From the NCBI RefSeq assembly GCF_017876595.1, contig NZ_JAGIOG010000001.1, positions 124,001-188,000 of the forward strand: a stretch of DNA of 64,000 nt, written 5' to 3'. The notes beneath the pieces are model-generated. The model was given only the letters and a program-made list of their open reading frames with translations, ran no database searches and was not told the DNA's origin. Below are positions 36,028 through 43,881 of the stretch, piece by piece; within the stretch, counting starts at the first letter, position 1; each line of letters starts with the position of its first letter. The position numbers and the translations under genes are program-made. The stretch comes from Aeromicrobium fastidiosum (GTDB lineage: Bacteria > Actinomycetota > Actinomycetes > Propionibacteriales > Nocardioidaceae).

Positions 36028-36516
36028 ATGAGCAAGACCATCGAGGTGCTGCTGTTCATGAGCGGCCCCACCAAGGACATCAACGCCCTGGCCACCACCG
36101 TGCGTTGCGCGACCAGTAAGAACGGCGCCTTTGACCAGGCCCACGTCCAGCAACTCGCAAGCGGAGTGAGCGTCCCCGCCCATCTGGCCATGGAGAACAT
36201 CAACCAGCAGGCGGTCGACACGTTTGCTCACCTCTCTCCGCGCAGGCTGCGACTTATCGACAGCAATGCACCCATCACCCCCGACACCGCGACCACCGCC
36301 ACATGGGAGATCCACTTCCGCGGCGACGAGGTGCCCAACCTGACGATCGAACTCGCGTCCATCGCGTACCCGGACGTGTTCTTCGGATGCTGGGCCGTCA
36401 TCAAGAATCTGAAGGCCGCCTCACCTCACGACCGTGAGATGGAGATGACCGCTACGTGCGAAGCCGGCCAATGGAACTACGCCCACCGAGAAGCGGCACG
36501 CAACTCCTGTCCCTGA
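36028..36516 (+). CDS. Hypothetical protein of the element
   Basis: 162 residues: SKTIEVLLFMSGPTKDINAL at the start, a middle part with FAHLSPRRLRLIDSNAP, and YPDVFFGCWAVIKNLKAA later. No signal peptide, membrane segment or known family. Start ATG 36028 without a strong ribosome binding site. Possibly a distant paralogue of the 35159 product by layout and shared promoter type. Confidence 0.5.
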   Translation: MSKTIEVLLFMSGPTKDINALATTVRCATSKNGAFDQAHVQQLASGVSVPAHLAMENINQQAVDTFAHLSPRRLRLIDSNAPITPDTATTATWEIHFRGDEVPNLTIELASIAYPDVFFGCWAVIKNLKAASPHDREMEMTATCEAGQWNYAHREAARNSCP

Positions 36517-36555
36517 AGCACCCTCTGGTCCCAAAAGGCGGCTCAAGCATCGAAG

Positions 36556-36585
36556 GCGGGTGGCACACAAGGTGTCGCCACCCGC
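36556..36585. terminator. Terminator-like hairpin between convergent genes
   Basis: gcgggtggc (36556-36564) pairs perfectly with gccacccgc (36577-36585) around a 12-base loop. It lies between the 36028 gene (+) and the MazG-like gene (-), which converge here. Confidence 0.6.
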
Positions 36586-36633
36586 AGGTCGAACCGTCTC
36601 ATCGTTCTGACCCCGACAGCGAGTCGGGCAGAC

Positions 36634-37569
36634 CTACTCGACGCCACGTGCAGTAGATACGCCGTCGGTGGAGTACTCGAACTGGGCCAAGTCGGCATCA
36701 AACAGCACGTAACCACCGTCGTTCGCGACTAGGGATCGAAACGCCGAAAGTCCCGACAAGATGGCGACCTCCCACTCCGCAGGGGTCCGCACGCCAACCT
36801 CGAGTGGACCGACCAGCATCTCGATGTTGTCGAGCAGGCGTTGGTCCAGACGCTTGATGGTCTTCCCCATCTGGTGCTGCCCGGCGTATGCGAAAACCGT
36901 CGCAGAAACACCTTCTTCGATGGCGATGGCGCGACCGCCATCCTCGTTCTCATCAGTCCTCTGAACGCTGCGCCTCTTCAGGCCGGCGAGACTTCGCGTG
37001 ACCGGCGACCACCCGAGCAGCGTTGCGTAGGCAAGGTGGAACACGTCGTGGAACCGGTAGCCGTCTGCGTTGTGCGACGCATCGGTGAGCTCGTCACCGA
37101 GCTGGCGGCCCTCGAAGTAGATGCGTACCGACTCGCGCCCGTCAGCGTTGGTACCGGAGCGGAACTCGTAAACGCCAGCTCTCGGGAGTCGTTCGTGTAT
37201 GGGGTAGTCCGCGTCCAGCGCCGCTGTCGGTGATGTCAGCCACCGCGAACGGGTTTTCGTGATGTTGGCCTGTGCCACCTCATCCAGATCGAGACCGACG
37301 TGGGAGGCGACGTTGGCGACGTACCAAAGCACGTCTCCGAGCTCCTCGCGCATCCGAGCCTTCCACCAGTGGTGCGCCTCGCCATCTCGAAGACGCTTCT
37401 TGTATTCGCTAGCCACGGAGCCGGCTTCACCTGCAAGACCCAGCAGGTGCACTACCAGTCCGGCGTCGTAGTCCTCGGCCTCCTTGGGAGTTCCGGTCCC
37501 ATCGCCGGTCTGCGTGGCATTGAACTGGTCTGTATCTGACGTCTGTCGCTGATACTCGGTGAAATCCAT
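36634..37569 (-). CDS. MazG-like nucleotide pyrophosphohydrolase with a C-terminal extension
   Basis: 311 residues from ATG 37569, preceded by AGGAG. Residues ~1-115 are a MazG-like all-alpha NTP pyrophosphatase: the metal motif GLAGEAGSVASEYKKRLRDG and REELGDVLWYVANVA supply the E-x3-E and E-x2-D ligands. Residues ~150-311 form a second domain with YRFHDVFHLAYATLLGWSPV, DENEDGGRAIAIEEG and QRLLDNIEMLVG; its HxxxH and ED/EE residues suggest another metal site, function unknown. It would clear or shape nucleotide pools. Divergent from the ACP-XRE operon across a short palindrome. Confidence 0.82.
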   Translation of the reverse strand: MDFTEYQRQTSDTDQFNATQTGDGTGTPKEAEDYDAGLVVHLLGLAGEAGSVASEYKKRLRDGEAHHWWKARMREELGDVLWYVANVASHVGLDLDEVAQANITKTRSRWLTSPTAALDADYPIHERLPRAGVYEFRSGTNADGRESVRIYFEGRQLGDELTDASHNADGYRFHDVFHLAYATLLGWSPVTRSLAGLKRRSVQRTDENEDGGRAIAIEEGVSATVFAYAGQHQMGKTIKRLDQRLLDNIEMLVGPLEVGVRTPAEWEVAILSGLSAFRSLVANDGGYVLFDADLAQFEYSTDGVSTARGVE

Positions 37570-37639
37570 CCTTGACTCCTGTTGTCTTTTCCGACCGCCT
37601 TGTGCTCTTTCCAGACAATGTTCTATCATGGGACAAGCG

Positions 37640-37656
37640 TGTCGGTAAAGCCGACA
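37640..37656. promoter_or_regulatory. Candidate operator in the divergent promoter of the cassette
   Basis: TGTCGG (37640-37645) and CCGACA (37651-37656) around 5 bp. It lies between the MazG-like gene and the operon that encodes an XRE repressor and an ImmA/IrrE peptidase. XRE proteins of such pairs usually bind palindromes at their own promoter, so this is the natural candidate site. Confidence 0.5.
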
Positions 37657-37675
37657 ACACGATCGGAGAAAAAGT

Positions 37676-37966
37676 ATGGATCAACGGCAAGTCGAGGACC
37701 TCATCCTGGAACTCATCGCGGACGGACAGCACCGCGACGCTAAGCACCTGCGCGCGGAACTCGAAGCGCTGGGTGAGGAACTGCCCATCGATTCGCTTTT
37801 TGCAGTGGAAGTGCTCGCACAGGTCGAAGACCGGTGTGGCGTCACGCTGTCCACCGATCCGGAGCGGGCAGCCGCGATGAAATCGGTCAAGCTATTCGCG
37901 GCAGCAATCGTGGCAGAGCTCGAGAAGGTCCAGCGCGCGTCAGCAGGCGGAGAGATGCCGGCGTGA
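37676..37966 (+). CDS. Acyl-carrier-protein-like protein
   Basis: 96 residues, ATG preceded by GGAGAA. The block ELPIDSLFAVEVLAQVEDRC (34-53) matches the phosphopantetheine-attachment region of acyl carrier proteins, with Ser40 in the DSL motif, and a final helix SVKLFAAAIVAELEK follows. It would carry an acyl or aminoacyl group as a thioester if a phosphopantetheinyl transferase recognises it. No synthase or ligase is next to it. Its stop overlaps the XRE gene's GTG start (37963-37966). An ACP in a regulator-peptidase operon is unusual. Confidence 0.75.
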   Translation: MDQRQVEDLILELIADGQHRDAKHLRAELEALGEELPIDSLFAVEVLAQVEDRCGVTLSTDPERAAAMKSVKLFAAAIVAELEKVQRASAGGEMPA

Positions 37967-38331
37967 GCGAAGACCCGTCGGCCGAGTGGCGTCAGCTCGG
38001 CGTCCGGCTGCGCGACGCACGCGAGTACTTGTCGTTGTCTCAGCAAGATGTCGCGGCGAGCACAGGCATTCCCCGTTCGGCGATTTCCGACATCGAGCGG
38101 GGCCAGCGGAAGGTGGACAGTCTGGAGCTGCGGAAACTGGCAAAGATCTACAAACGCCCCGTCGCATCTCTGCTCGGCACCGACGACTCCGACACCGGCT
38201 CAGAGACCTCGCGCGATGTCAGTATGCTCGCGCGCGCCGTGGAAGGCCTCACTGTCGATGACCGCGCCGAAGTGGTCCGCTTCGCGGAGTTCCTGCGCTT
38301 TCAGTCTCGTGGGAGTGGCGGCACCGCATGA
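37963..38331 (+). CDS. XRE-family transcriptional regulator
   Basis: 122 residues from GTG. The HTH_3 domain (RLRDAREYLSLSQQDVAAST ... RSAISDIERGQRKV) fills residues 12-70, followed by a short C-terminal helix region (DDRAEVVRFAEFLRFQ). It overlaps the ACP-like gene by 4 bp and the ImmA gene by 4 bp (38328-38331). In known pairs the ImmA-type peptidase cleaves the XRE repressor upon a signal, switching on the adjacent genes. Confidence 0.88.
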   Translation: MSEDPSAEWRQLGVRLRDAREYLSLSQQDVAASTGIPRSAISDIERGQRKVDSLELRKLAKIYKRPVASLLGTDDSDTGSETSRDVSMLARAVEGLTVDDRAEVVRFAEFLRFQSRGSGGTA

Positions 38332-39341
38332 CTCAGAAGCCTTCGCACCTCTCGTCGGTCAAGCCTGCTAGCGCAACCTCAACTTCAGCAGCACGACCGA
38401 TGACGTGGGCGAAGGCGCACCAGGTGGCGCACATGGCGGCAGCAAAAGCTCATCACGCGCTCGGGGTTGATCTGAGCGGGGTGAGCGTCGACGTCGTCAG
38501 CGCTCTGGGAGCCGCCGACCTCATCGTCATGTGGCGACCCATGCCGCAACTCTTCGGTGCCTACCTGAACGAGCCGGGTGTCGCGCCGGGTGTCCTCATC
38601 AACAGCGCACTCCCACGTCCCGCCCGACGGTACACATGCGCTCACGAACTCGGACACCACTGGATGCGCCACTCCACCAGCGTTGATGACGGGTCGAGCA
38701 TCGACACGACACTTCACGAGGACATCGACGCAGTCCCGCAAGGAAACCGCCGTCGTCCCTGGCCCGAACAGGAGAAACTCGCCGAAGCCTTCGCCTCCTG
38801 GTTCCTCATGCCAAGGCGTGTGGTCGCGACCGCGCTGGACGTGCTCAATCTCAATCGTCCACGCACCGCAGCTGACGTTTACTCGCTATCTCTACTGCTC
38901 GGCACAAGCTACCGAACCACCGTCCGCCACCTCCCGAACCTGCGATTCGCGACCCCAACTCAAGCCAACTCCTGGGCGAACGTCGCCCCGGGTCGCCTCA
39001 AGGCAACCCTTGACGCCGGAGTGTCTGCTCCCACATCCAGACGCCCGGACGTCTGGATTCTGGATGACCGGTTCGACGGCCTCCGACTACCTGTCAGGCC
39101 AGGCGACCGACTCGTCATCCTGGGCCCGCCAGGTGTCGCGTCGCTCAGGCCCTCAAACACTTCTGTCCCGTTCTCAACGACACAGCTCGGCCAAACCAGC
39201 GGAACCCTCCGCGACGGCACCGTCCACGTCATCAACGACAACCCAACAGGCTCAGAACTGACTGTCACGTTCAACCACGCTTCCACGACCCTTCACATCC
39301 ACCCGAGCCCGACCGGGCTGGACCCGCGAGGAGCAGCATGA
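38328..39341 (+). CDS. ImmA/IrrE-family metallopeptidase
   Basis: 337 residues. The zinc motif HELGH is in CAHELGHHWMRH (~105), with the downstream acidic ligand in EKLAEAFASWFLMPRR (~145), as in M78 peptidases. A C-terminal region (~210-337) of beta character follows. It probably cleaves the adjacent XRE repressor after sensing DNA damage, nucleotide imbalance or infection. ATGA overlaps at both ends couple it to the XRE gene and the TS-like gene (39338-39341). Confidence 0.88.
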   Translation: MTQKPSHLSSVKPASATSTSAARPMTWAKAHQVAHMAAAKAHHALGVDLSGVSVDVVSALGAADLIVMWRPMPQLFGAYLNEPGVAPGVLINSALPRPARRYTCAHELGHHWMRHSTSVDDGSSIDTTLHEDIDAVPQGNRRRPWPEQEKLAEAFASWFLMPRRVVATALDVLNLNRPRTAADVYSLSLLLGTSYRTTVRHLPNLRFATPTQANSWANVAPGRLKATLDAGVSAPTSRRPDVWILDDRFDGLRLPVRPGDRLVILGPPGVASLRPSNTSVPFSTTQLGQTSGTLRDGTVHVINDNPTGSELTVTFNHASTTLHIHPSPTGLDPRGAA

Positions 39342-40180
39342 AGTCCACCGTCGCCACCGGCGTGTTCGCCGGCAGCAATCTTTCCGAGGCCTGGCAGAAC
39401 ACCGTTCTGGGCATCGACCGAGCACCTGACCAGAAGCTGTTTCATACCGTCACCCGCATCGACGACCCGACCACTGAAGACGACCATGTGCGCCGCGCCA
39501 TCGACTCACTTCTAGCCGACGAGGGGCACATCGACGTCGAGACGGTCGCAAACACCATTTTTCCCGCTCGCCTGGCAGACCACTGCGCCACCATCGAGGA
39601 ACTAGCTGAACGCTACCGAGCCATGTACACCACCATTCGCCGATTCCGGGACAACAACCGCGGGACGTACTTCGGGCGAATGGTCAGCTACCCAGGACCG
39701 ACGGCAACGGACAGTACAGACCAGCTCACGGCACTCGTGTCTCGGCTGCGTGACCAACTCGAGTTGAAGGGACCGATGAGCACGCCTTACGAGGTGACCC
39801 TGGACAGCCCCGGCGAAGACGCCGCCGGCACGCCGGATCCACGCCACGGCGACTCTCACGACTTCGACAGCACCGCCGTCGCCCACACGAACGCGGCCGG
39901 CGAGGGTCGCATCCGCGGCTTTCCCTGCATGTCCCTGCTCAGCGTTCAAATCGACAGGCACCACCTTCATGCGTTTGCGCACTATCGGTATGAGCTGCTC
40001 ATCGAGAAGGGTTACGGCAACTACCTGGGCATCGCTCGGCTTCAGCAGTTCCTGTCCGAGCAGGTCGGGTTGAAAGTCGGTGTCCTGACCATCGCGACGG
40101 GGCGAGCGAATGTGGACGTGTCACACGCCAAGGTGACGAAGCATTTCGCGCAGGACTCGCTGCTCGTACCGCGAAGTTAA
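39338..40180 (+). CDS. Thymidylate-synthase-like protein
   Basis: 280 residues. The N-terminal part has ATIEELAERYRAMYTTIRRF, a YFGRMVSYPG block, and a C-terminal part RGFPCMSLLSVQI ... AFAHYRYELLIEKGYGNYLG ... EQVGLKVGVLTI. These fit the thymidylate synthase fold: FPC supplies the catalytic Cys197, and RYE/GN correspond to the RS and PFN region. It is diverged from ThyA, and close relatives act on dUMP or dCMP to make dTMP or hydroxymethyl nucleotides. It is the last gene of the plus-strand operon, 3 bp from the convergent next gene. Confidence 0.7.
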   Translation: MKSTVATGVFAGSNLSEAWQNTVLGIDRAPDQKLFHTVTRIDDPTTEDDHVRRAIDSLLADEGHIDVETVANTIFPARLADHCATIEELAERYRAMYTTIRRFRDNNRGTYFGRMVSYPGPTATDSTDQLTALVSRLRDQLELKGPMSTPYEVTLDSPGEDAAGTPDPRHGDSHDFDSTAVAHTNAAGEGRIRGFPCMSLLSVQIDRHHLHAFAHYRYELLIEKGYGNYLGIARLQQFLSEQVGLKVGVLTIATGRANVDVSHAKVTKHFAQDSLLVPRS

Positions 40181-40183
40181 TGT

Positions 40184-41347
40184 TCAGCGCGCCGCGAGCA
40201 GACCAGTCGAAGCGTCGCGCGAGTTTCGTCGAGGCCGGCGTGTCCGATGCTCGTCTAGATCCGTCGGCACTCGCAGCGGTGAGTCGCACTCCTCTGGGTT
40301 GATGCCCCATTTCGGGGGGAACCACGCGGGTGTCGGCGTGCCCGCCGGGGCAAAGCGCTGCTTGATGCGCGACCTGCCGGAGTAGCCAGCAATGTCAGGG
40401 TGCACGACTCGTGCGTATTTGTCGGTCTCGCAGAACAGGTTCTGGCAATCGATGAGTTGGAGCGGTCGGCCACGAAGACCGGTGAACTCGAGTCCAAGCC
40501 GCTCGAAGTGTTCGTCCTGGTGCTCAGCGACGTACCGAATGAGATCTGCTTCGATGCCCTTCGCTGCGTCACCGAAGCATTTGCGGAGACCGTCACGGGC
40601 GCCTGGTCCCGCCACAACGAAATCCATCTCGTCGAAGTTGATGGCCGTTGAGTAGTTCAAGTCGGTCGCGAACTGGAACGCGAGAAACGGCCCCATGCTT
40701 GGGTACGAGAGCAGCAGCTCATACACGGTCTTCATCGTCGAGGCCTCGCCGAGCCTGTCCGGTAGACCTTCTCCGAACATCCGTGCCAGCAGACGTAGAT
40801 GGTTCGTGTGCTTTCGCGTCGCGCCGAGGTGGGGTGCTGGCATGACGTAGGCCGCGGAGTAGATCCGCTGACCCTCCGCCATAGCCGCGGAAAGAACGCG
40901 GTCGTACGCAGCAGCATCGAACGACGCCCACGACGGCGCACCAACCTCATCGACGAGCAAATTCCAGGTCTCGATGCGGTTGAAGAATTTGAATAACAGG
41001 ATCCGGAACGCAACTTCGTCCGTCGCCTGGTCGCCCGTGTAGATGACGTCGTTGATGAGGAACTGGCTCACTCGGTCCGACGCGCGGTAACAGTTCGTGA
41101 AGCGGTGACCTAGAAGGACCGGGTCATCAGTCCATGGGCCTTCCGTCCCACTTTGGCGTGCGTCGTACACCTGCTGGCGGGCGTGGGCAAAACGCCAATA
41201 GGTGTCAAAGACGGGGGTCGGCGAAATGGTGCGCCCCGCGATAGTGATGGATGGCGCCGGTGCGTTTCTCACTGAGGGCGCGGCGGACCCCACCGCTACA
41301 GCATCATCACAAAATTGGGAAGCGACTGACCCCCGGAATTCGACCAC
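40184..41347 (-). CDS. HMUDK-helical / alpha-glutamyl-putrescinyl-thymine pyrophosphorylase-like protein
   Basis: 387 residues from a GTG at 41347 (a later GTG is possible). The block TPVFDTYWRFAHARQQVYDA, then PWTDDPVLLGHRFTNCYRAS and SQFLINDVIYTGDQATDE, is what I associate with the helical domain of 5-hydroxymethyl-dU DNA kinases and thymine pyrophosphorylases (Pfam HMUDK_hel/ADDT type). A middle part has MKTVYELLLSYPSMGPFLAF, typical of the helix-hairpin-helix glycosylase-like fold. Those enzymes hypermodify thymine in phage DNA. It faces the TS-like gene. The name rests on remembered motifs. Confidence 0.65.
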   Translation of the reverse strand: MVEFRGSVASQFCDDAVAVGSAAPSVRNAPAPSITIAGRTISPTPVFDTYWRFAHARQQVYDARQSGTEGPWTDDPVLLGHRFTNCYRASDRVSQFLINDVIYTGDQATDEVAFRILLFKFFNRIETWNLLVDEVGAPSWASFDAAAYDRVLSAAMAEGQRIYSAAYVMPAPHLGATRKHTNHLRLLARMFGEGLPDRLGEASTMKTVYELLLSYPSMGPFLAFQFATDLNYSTAINFDEMDFVVAGPGARDGLRKCFGDAAKGIEADLIRYVAEHQDEHFERLGLEFTGLRGRPLQLIDCQNLFCETDKYARVVHPDIAGYSGRSRIKQRFAPAGTPTPAWFPPKWGINPEECDSPLRVPTDLDEHRTRRPRRNSRDASTGLLAAR

Positions 41348-41590
41348 GCGTTCACTGTAGGACTCATCCCATCGGCAAGCTGGGATCCATCACGCGACAC
41401 GTCGCCCGCACGAGGCCAGTCTGCGTCCCTGTTCAATTGGCGCGCTAACCCGCACGCGGTGGTTCCCCACCGGATGACGATGGGATGCGCGCATCGCGAG
41501 CCCGGTCCGTCGCATCCTCACTCGGTCTGCATTCCAGCATTGAAGCCCAGCATTCGTAGACCGCGGACCTTCCGAACCACTGCGGAAAAG

Positions 41591-41833
41591 TCAACACAGT
41601 CCGTCAGCATGTGGAACATCCCGGACGCGGCGTCGCAGCAGATTCCCGCGTTTACGCCTAGGACTTGACACGTGGCACCAGTGGCAGGCCGCGTAGCCGA
41701 CGCTCAGCAGGATCGGACGGTCGAGCGTCCGGGCGAGCGCGAGGGCCTCGGGGCTCCACTCCCACCAGTCGACGGGGTTGTCGGCGTGCTGCTGCAGGTA
41801 CGGCGAGGTGGCGTCAGCGAGTCGGTTGGCCAT
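41591..41833 (-). pseudogene. Displaced 5' end of the host DUF255 gene
   Basis: 80 codons. Residues 1-55 ([20 protein letters not shown] ... [10 protein letters not shown]) are the original N-terminus of the DUF255 protein, about 80% identical to the element-supplied version at 17520-17672 and with host-like high GC. At the att core the frame passes into element DNA and ends after 25 unrelated codons (SSPRRKRGN...). It is not functional as a thioredoxin. Together with the gene at 15687-17672 it records the insertion event. Confidence 0.9.
41670..41689. repeat. attR core (20-bp direct repeat)
   Basis: Identical to 17512-17531. Left of it is element DNA; right of it is host gene sequence coding for the first 48 residues of the DUF255 protein. 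Confidence 0.88.
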
Positions 41834-41870
41834 GCATCCACCCTAGGCCGCGTCCTCGCCCTCGCCGGGC

Positions 41871-42971
41871 TCATGCCGAGCCGTGGATCGCCGTCGTCAG
41901 CTCGCTGAGCCGCCTGCCGGTGCCCCGACGACGATCGGCGATGACCTCCGCCAGGATCGACACGGCGGTCTCCTCGGGGGTGCTGCCGCCGAGGTCGAGC
42001 CCGATGGGCGACCGCAGCCGCTCGAGCGCCTCGCGCGAGACGCCCCGCTCGATCAACGAGGAGATGCGGTGCTCGTGCGTCGAGCGGCTGCCCATGGCAC
42101 CGACGTACCCCGCGTCGGACGCGAGCGCCTCCTGCAGCAGCGGCAGGTCGAACTTGGGATCGTGCGTCAGGACGCAGATGACGTCGGTCGGCCTCACGTC
42201 CACGCTCCGCAGGTACGTGTGCGGCCACGAGACGACGACCTCGTCCGCCAGCGGAAAGCGCCGGGCAGTCGCGAACACCGGACGCGCGTCGCACACCACG
42301 ACCCGGTATCCCAGCAGCTTCGCCGCGCGGCTGAGGGCGTCGCTGAAGTCGACCGCACCGAACACGTACAGGCTCGGGGTCGCGGCGATCGACTCGACGA
42401 AGACCTCGCCGACGGGATCGCAGTACGGGCCGTCCTCACCCACGGTGCAGAGCGCTGACCGTCCGTGGTCGAGCATCGCGCGCAGATGGCGCAGCATGCC
42501 GTCGCCGACCGGCCCGGGGGGCACCGGGCCCACGACGCCCGTCCGCGTCAGCACGACACGCTCGGTCGTCCGACGCGAGAGGTCGATCGAGGTCGCGATC
42601 GCCACGGCATCCCGCTGGGCGACCGCGCGACGGACCTCCCCCAGCTGCGGGAAGGACCCGGGCCCGACGGGCTCGACCAGCACACGGATCGTCCCGCCGC
42701 AGGTCAGCCCGACCGCGAAGGCGTCCGCCCCGGAGACACCGTAGGTCTCGAGCGCCGGGACGCCCGTGGCCAGGACCTCCTCGGCCACCCCGACCAGGGC
42801 GCCCTCGACGCATCCACCGCTGACGCTGCCGACCACCTCGCCGTGCTCGCTGACGGCCATCGAGGCACCCGCCGGACGCGGCGCCGAGCTCCACGTCTCG
42901 ATCACGGTCGCCAACGCGAAGCGCGTGCCGGCCGTGTACCAGTCGTGCACGGCCTCGACGATGTCCTGCAC
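41871..42971 (-). CDS. xdhC: XdhC/CoxI-family molybdenum-hydroxylase maturation protein
   Basis: 366 residues from GTG 42971, preceded by GGAGGAGC. An N-terminal XdhC/CoxI domain (WSSAPRPAGASMAVSEHGEV, GSVSGGCVEGALV) is followed by a Rossmann-like domain (VVVCDARPVFATARRFP, GAMGSRSTHEHR). XdhC proteins bind the molybdenum cofactor and insert its sulfurated form into XDH-type enzymes. It is the last gene of the catabolic operon, 19 bp after the FAH gene, and matches the XDH-type subunits at 50.4-54.3 kb. Confidence 0.88.
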   Translation of the reverse strand: MQDIVEAVHDWYTAGTRFALATVIETWSSAPRPAGASMAVSEHGEVVGSVSGGCVEGALVGVAEEVLATGVPALETYGVSGADAFAVGLTCGGTIRVLVEPVGPGSFPQLGEVRRAVAQRDAVAIATSIDLSRRTTERVVLTRTGVVGPVPPGPVGDGMLRHLRAMLDHGRSALCTVGEDGPYCDPVGEVFVESIAATPSLYVFGAVDFSDALSRAAKLLGYRVVVCDARPVFATARRFPLADEVVVSWPHTYLRSVDVRPTDVICVLTHDPKFDLPLLQEALASDAGYVGAMGSRSTHEHRISSLIERGVSREALERLRSPIGLDLGGSTPEETAVSILAEVIADRRRGTGRRLSELTTAIHGSA

Positions 42972-42990
42972 GGCTGCTCCTCCCGCCGGC

Positions 42991-43881
42991 TCAGACGAGC
43001 GCGGTCCGGCGCACGGTGTTGACGAGCGTGCCGAGGGTCGAGATGCCGGTGACGACGCGGTCGCCGTCCTGCAGGAAGACCTGAGGCTCACGCGCGTTGC
43101 CGATCCCGCTGGGCGTTCCCGTCAACACGACGTCGCCGGGCCGCAGCGTCATGCCGCGGCTGAGCTCCGCGATGACCCGCGCGATCGTGAAGGCCATCTG
43201 CCCGACCGTCGCGTGCTGGACCAGGACGTCGTTGACGCGGCACTCGATCACCAGGTCCGCGACGTCGCCGATCTCGTCGGCGGTCGTGATCCACGGGCCG
43301 ATCGGCATGGTCTGGTCGATGCTCTTTCCCTTGAGCCACTGCCCGCCGTGCGCTCGTTGCAGGTCGCGCTGCGACACGTCGTTGGCGACGAAGTAGCCGA
43401 AGACGTGGTCGAGCGCATCGGCCTCGGGGATCGAACGCCCCTCGGTGCCGATGACGAGGGCCAGCTCGGCCTCGTAGTCCCACTTGCTCGACAGGTCCTC
43501 GTCGAACGCGATGTCGTCCATCGGTCCGACCACGGTGTCGGGCCCCTTGGTGAAGAACGCGGGGTGGTCGGGCATCGCGACGGGGTCCTGGCCCTCCCGC
43601 TTGCCCTGCGACTCGTAGAAGTGGTCGAGGTAGTTCCACCCCGTGCAGAGGACGTCCCGGTTGAACCGGCGCAGCGGAGCGTCCAGCTCGACCTCCCCGA
43701 TCGCGACCGACGAGCCGGCAGCGGCGGCGGCGGCGCGCACCTCCTCGAGGGCTGGGCGGCCGCCGCGCACGACGTCGTCGACGGTGCCGAGCGCGGGGTC
43801 CAGGACCACGATCCGCTCGAGGTCGTCGCTGACGACGCCGATGCGCGGACCGGACTCCGAGCGGACGGCGGCCAACCTCAC
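42991..43881 (-). CDS. Fumarylacetoacetate hydrolase family protein
   Basis: 296 residues from GTG 43881. FAH-family signatures include GWNYLDHFYESQ, DYEAELALVIGTEGRSI (metal-binding acidic residues), FGYFVANDVSQRDLQRAHGG and GDVVLTGTPSGIGNAREP. Such enzymes cleave C-C bonds or act as isomerases or decarboxylases in the lower part of aromatic pathways. It overlaps ridA by 4 bp (43878-43881). Exact substrate unknown. Confidence 0.87.
   Translation of the reverse strand: MRLAAVRSESGPRIGVVSDDLERIVVLDPALGTVDDVVRGGRPALEEVRAAAAAAGSSVAIGEVELDAPLRRFNRDVLCTGWNYLDHFYESQGKREGQDPVAMPDHPAFFTKGPDTVVGPMDDIAFDEDLSSKWDYEAELALVIGTEGRSIPEADALDHVFGYFVANDVSQRDLQRAHGGQWLKGKSIDQTMPIGPWITTADEIGDVADLVIECRVNDVLVQHATVGQMAFTIARVIAELSRGMTLRPGDVVLTGTPSGIGNAREPQVFLQDGDRVVTGISTLGTLVNTVRRTALV

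Larger units (their letters stand above)
17512..41689. mobile_element. 24.2 kb integrative element inserted in the DUF255 gene (tyrosine recombinase type)
   Basis: The two ends are perfect 20-bp direct repeats (17512-17531, 41670-41689). An excisionase-like gene and a tyrosine recombinase lie beside the left end. The interior has lower GC than the flanks, unrelated cargo, long gene-poor stretches and repeated promoter-like motifs. The host DUF255 gene is cut, and its 5' part has been replaced by a diverged copy carried at the element's left end. No conjugation, replication or phage structural genes were seen, so it is best called a genomic island or an integrative element that may be mobilised in trans. 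Excision by recombination between the repeats would rebuild the original host gene exactly. Confidence 0.88.

Noticed and set aside
17512-41689. Integrative conjugative element or prophage
   Set aside because: No relaxase, type IV secretion, replication, capsid, terminase or lysis genes were found; only excisionase and integrase remain as mobility genes.
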